Assembly: GCF_009729415.1 (NCBI RefSeq)
Contig: NZ_MPKW01000019.1
Span: 1-64,000 of the forward strand
DNA from: Mycolicibacterium sp. CBMA 234
GTDB lineage: Bacteria; Actinomycetota; Actinomycetes; Mycobacteriales; Mycobacteriaceae
Reading direction: 5' to 3'
DNA length: 64,000 bases
A program made the position numbers and the translations under genes. The notes beneath the pieces are model-generated. The model saw only the letters and a program-made list of their open reading frames with translations. It searched no databases and was not told the DNA's origin. Positions 63,842 through 64,000 of the stretch are shown one piece after another (the stretch's first letter is position 1; every line of letters begins with the position of its first letter).

Positions 63842-64000
63842 TCACAACGCGTGCACCAGGGCCACCGCCTCGGTGACCACACCGGGATCAGTGGCCGGCA
63901 GCACGCCGTGGCCCAGGTTGAAGATGTGTCCGGTGGCACCGGCTGCGACGGCCCGACGACCGTCCGCAACGACCTGGCGGACTGCCTCGTCGACCACCCG
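63842..64000 (-). CDS. hemE: Uroporphyrinogen decarboxylase, C-terminal end (cut by window)
   Basis: Reading leftward from the window edge there are 52 codons, ending [19 protein letters not shown] and a [11 protein letters not shown] and the following PATDP are the conserved C-terminus of HemE, which converts uroporphyrinogen III to coproporphyrinogen III. It leads the haem gene group, 7 bp upstream of hemY. Confidence 0.93.
   Translation of the reverse strand, partial: RVVDEAVRQVVADGRRAVAAGATGHIFNLGHGVLPATDPGVVTEAVALVHAL

Overview
The window is chromosomal DNA from a member of the Mycobacteriaceae, most likely a non-tuberculous Mycolicibacterium-type species. It is GC-rich and encodes lineage markers: an MmpS/MmpL pair, a PPE protein, PimA/PatA/PgsA for phosphatidylinositol mannosides, AftC for arabinan, a 13E12-type DUF222-HNH protein and the coproporphyrin haem genes. 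The species cannot be resolved from sequence alone. Comparisons with M. tuberculosis (Mtb) gene order are from memory.

Layout. 1-9.8 kb: the end of a secreted cyclophilin (ppiB), zwf, a TetR-controlled mmpS-mmpL operon, and two paralogous thioesterases flanking a tautomerase/SDR/HxlR module. This block separates ppiB from rel, which are neighbours in Mtb. 9.8-23.1 kb: conserved leftward core of rel, apt, an extracytoplasmic solute-binding lipoprotein, secF-secD-yajC, a lytic transglycosylase, ruvB-ruvA-ruvC with an SOS box, and yebC. 23.3-37.3 kb: a GT39 enzyme, a lipase-like protein, the PLP operon pdxS-tesB-pdxT, a NUDIX gene, the tightly overlapped block thrS-HIT-pgsA-patA-pimA, and three small conserved genes. 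37.4-52.4 kb: the more variable part, with an SOS-boxed DUF222-HNH protein, a Ser/Thr kinase fused to an extracellular amino-acid-binding domain, a PheC-like lipoprotein, ndh, a His-rich PPE gene behind a Zur-like palindrome, four tRNA genes, a membrane adenylate cyclase, a TetR/DUF6653 pair, a small secreted protein of six 11-residue repeats, and a DedA protein. 52.5-64 kb: a block matching Mtb Rv2667-Rv2678c (clpC2, DUF1942, GNAT, zapE, ribD-like, hydrolase-like lipoprotein, aftC, msrB, VIT/ferritin-like, methyltransferase, chdC/hemQ, cgoX/hemY and the end of hemE).

How genes work together. pgsA-patA-pimA make and acylate PIMs. yajC-secD-secF form the Sec accessory complex. pdxS/pdxT form PLP synthase. 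hemE-hemY-hemQ give three steps of the coproporphyrin-dependent haem route. ruvCAB resolves Holliday junctions and, with the HNH gene, appears to belong to the LexA regulon. Several local regulators sit beside good palindromes: TetR/mmpS, HxlR/SDR, clpC2 and TetR/DUF6653.

The most interesting points are the kinase-SBP fusion receptor, the His-rich PPE with a Zur-like box, the clpC2 promoter in which two near-identical palindromes cover both promoter elements of an apparently leaderless gene, the two-site HxlR operator, the 11-residue repeat protein with a 54-nt hairpin, and an Rv2672-like hydrolase lacking its nucleophile. No CRISPR array, insertion sequence, prophage or integrase was seen.
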